A stretch of DNA of 5,394 nt from an uncultured Actinomycetes bacterium (GTDB taxonomy: Bacteria; Actinomycetota; Actinomycetes; Nanopelagicales; Nanopelagicaceae), in contig CAIJHZ010000025.1 of NCBI GenBank assembly GCA_903820565.1, forward strand, positions 1-5,394. The letters are read 5' to 3'. Position 1 is the first letter of the stretch; every line of letters starts with the position of its first letter. Both the position numbers and the translations under genes were made by a program. Positions 3,722 to 5,394 of the stretch are shown here, in pieces. The notes under the pieces were generated by a model. That model searched no databases. It had not been told where the DNA came from and saw only the letters and a program-made list of their open reading frames with translations.

Positions 3722-5394
3722 ATGTCCACAGAAAATTTCGTACATCTGCACGTCCATACTGAGTATTCAATGCTCGATGGCGCTGCTCGGGTTGGCGAAT
3801 TAATGACTGAAGTTGCTGCGCAGAACATGCCAGCGATTGCAATGACAGATCATGGAAATGTCTTTGGTGCATTTGAATTTTATAAGGCTGCAAAAAAAGC
3901 TGGTGTTAAACCAATCATTGGAATCGAAGCCTATGTTGCCCCCGAGTCACGTTTTGAAAAAAAGCGGGTTCAATGGGCTGATGGCGGAGAAGATGATGTT
4001 TCAAGTGGTGGTGCTTATACGCACATGACAATCCTTGCGGAAAATAATGAGGGGCTAGCAAACCTATTTCGACTGTCATCACTGGCATCTCTTGAAGGTT
4101 TTTACTACAAGCCGCGCATGGACCGCGAGTTATTAGCGAAATATTCCAAGGGATTAATTGCTACGACGGGTTGTCCGGGCGGAGAAGTACAAACTCGATT
4201 GCGTATGGGTGCTTATAAAGAAGCGCTTAAAGCAGCTAGTGATTATCGAGATATTTTCGGAGCTGAAAACTTCTTTCTTGAGATCATGGATCACGGAATT
4301 GACATTGAAACACGCGTCAAAGAAGATCTACTTAAACTTGGAAAAGAGTTGGGTTTACCACTACTTGCAACCAATGATCTTCACTATACAAAGCAAGCAG
4401 ATGCCGCAGCACACGAAGCGCTATTGTGTGTGCAATCAGGTTCAACACTTGCAGATCCAAAGAGATTTAAATTTGATAACGATACTTTTTATGTCAAGAC
4501 CGCAGCTGAGATGCGCGAGCTTTTCAAAGAGTTACCCGAAAGTTGTGACAACACCTTACTTATCGCCGAGCGTTGCAATGTCACGTTACGCGAGGGCGAA
4601 AACTTATTGCCTCAGTTTGAAGTACCAGCGGGTGAAAGTGAAGATTCCTGGCTCAAGAAAGAAGCAGAACGTGGCATGAAGGAACGCCTCGGTGCACGCC
4701 TAACACCCGAACATGAAACTCGCTTGCAATACGAGCTCGGTGTTATGGAAAAGATGGGTTTTCCTGGCTACTTCCTTGTAGTTGCAGACCTTGTGGGGCA
4801 CGCAAAGAAAGTTGGCATTCGAGTAGGTCCAGGACGTGGATCTGCAGCTGGGTCCTTAGTCGCATATTCATTGGGCATCACTGGACTTGATCCGCTGGAA
4901 CATGGCCTTTTGTTCGAGCGATTCCTTAATCCCGAACGTATTTCCATGCCAGATATTGATTTGGACTTTGATGAACGCCGACGCAGCGAAATGATTCGCT
5001 ATGCAACAAATAAATATGGCGAAGATCGCGTTGCACAGATCATTACCTACGGAACTATTAAATCCAAGCAAGCGATTAAGGACTCGACAAGAGTTCTTGG
5101 CTATCCCTACGTTATTGGTGAGAAGTTAACAAAAGCGTTGCCGCCGAGTGTGATGGGAAAAGACATTACCCTCAGCGGAGTATTTGATTCTAAAGATGAG
5201 CGATACGGCGAAGCGGGTGAGTTCCGTGCGTTGTATAACTCTGACCCTGATTCAAAACGAGTTGTAGATACCGCGCGCGGACTCGAAGGCTTGAAGCGCC
5301 AGTGGAGTGTTCACGCTGCTGGAGTTATTTTATCTCGCGAACCATTGCTAGATGTAATTCCAATTCACAGACGTGAAGCTGATGGTGCGATTAT
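3722..5394 (+). CDS. dnaE: DNA polymerase III alpha subunit (DnaE1-like), N-terminal 557 codons (cut by window edge)
   Basis: Replicative DNA polymerase, a C-family enzyme. The frame is open from this ATG to the right edge without a stop; family members are about 1,150-1,200 residues, so roughly half is present. The N-terminal PHP domain (about 6-275) starts with FVHLHVHTEYSMLDGAA. All nine usual metal ligands can be placed: H10, H12, D19, H44 (TDHG), E69 (GIEAY), H101 (THMTIL), C151 (TGCPGG), D219 and H221 (TNDLHYT). The site therefore looks intact, unlike E. coli. The palm carries GPGRGSAAGSLVAY (369-382) and PDIDLDFDERRR (410-421), where D411 and D413 correspond to E. coli D401 and D403. 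The third catalytic Asp would lie just beyond the window. SVHAAGVILS (529-538) is also typical. It lies 18 bp after rluD and has no Shine-Dalgarno. In Mycobacterium the DnaE1 PHP domain is the replicative proofreader, and the same is inferred here. Confidence 0.97.
   Translation, partial: MSTENFVHLHVHTEYSMLDGAARVGELMTEVAAQNMPAIAMTDHGNVFGAFEFYKAAKKAGVKPIIGIEAYVAPESRFEKKRVQWADGGEDDVSSGGAYTHMTILAENNEGLANLFRLSSLASLEGFYYKPRMDRELLAKYSKGLIATTGCPGGEVQTRLRMGAYKEALKAASDYRDIFGAENFFLEIMDHGIDIETRVKEDLLKLGKELGLPLLATNDLHYTKQADAAAHEALLCVQSGSTLADPKRFKFDNDTFYVKTAAEMRELFKELPESCDNTLLIAERCNVTLREGENLLPQFEVPAGESEDSWLKKEAERGMKERLGARLTPEHETRLQYELGVMEKMGFPGYFLVVADLVGHAKKVGIRVGPGRGSAAGSLVAYSLGITGLDPLEHGLLFERFLNPERISMPDIDLDFDERRRSEMIRYATNKYGEDRVAQIITYGTIKSKQAIKDSTRVLGYPYVIGEKLTKALPPSVMGKDITLSGVFDSKDERYGEAGEFRALYNSDPDSKRVVDTARGLEGLKRQWSVHAAGVILSREPLLDVIPIHRREADGAI

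Noticed and set aside
4158..4679. A 173-codon plus-strand open frame within dnaE.
   Set aside because: It overlaps the conserved PHP and palm coding frame of dnaE and has no recognisable motif; a shadow frame.
1..5394. Search by eye for mobile elements, CRISPR arrays, attachment sites, toxin-antitoxin pairs or defence genes.
   Set aside because: No transposase, integrase, regular direct-repeat array or unfamiliar gene is present. All coding space is taken by conserved housekeeping genes in a plausible actinobacterial order.

Overview
The window is most likely chromosomal DNA from a low- to medium-GC actinobacterium, with GC somewhere near 45-50% by eye. Four signs point there. The IleRS is of the actinobacterial type with a GTHH active-site motif. 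The T-box leader has the very short Stem I and ribosome-binding-site sequestrator typical of actinobacterial ileS leaders. The DksA/TraR protein carries a lysine-alanine tail. The DnaE is DnaE1-like with a complete PHP metal site. Tight packing and modest GC would fit a streamlined freshwater lineage such as Nanopelagicales (acI), but that placement is inference from composition and layout.

Layout. Minus strand, 1-1203: the N-terminal 401 codons of isoleucyl-tRNA synthetase (ileS), cut by the left edge. Minus strand, about 1204-1389: its T-box riboswitch, ending in a hairpin that holds the ileS Shine-Dalgarno, with a candidate promoter just upstream. Positions about 1390-1473 form a compact divergent promoter region. 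Plus strand: a DksA/TraR-type zinc-finger protein with a histone-H1-like tail (1474-2277), lipoprotein signal peptidase lspA (2286-2759), an RluA/RluD-family 23S rRNA pseudouridine synthase (2762-3703) and the first 557 codons of DNA polymerase III alpha, dnaE (3722-5394), cut by the right edge. The plus-strand genes are 2-18 bp apart and probably form an operon, with a possible extra promoter in front of dnaE. No gene-free stretch exceeds 300 bp; the largest, 1204-1473, is almost entirely regulatory.

How it fits together. These are housekeeping genes for charging tRNA-Ile, (p)ppGpp/RNA-polymerase-type regulation, lipoprotein maturation, ribosome modification and replication. ileS is set apart: it has the only strong Shine-Dalgarno in the window, and that site is under tRNA-sensing control. 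The plus-strand genes have weak or no Shine-Dalgarno, and two of them (the DksA-like gene and dnaE) have a TANNNT hexamer 7-8 nt before the ATG, as expected for leaderless mRNAs.

No new defence, mobile or CRISPR system is visible. The points most worth a second look are the swapped HIGH motif in IleRS (linked to mupirocin resistance), the sequestrator hairpin with a U7 tract that also resembles a terminator, the lysine-rich tail on the DksA-like protein, and the candidate leaderless starts.
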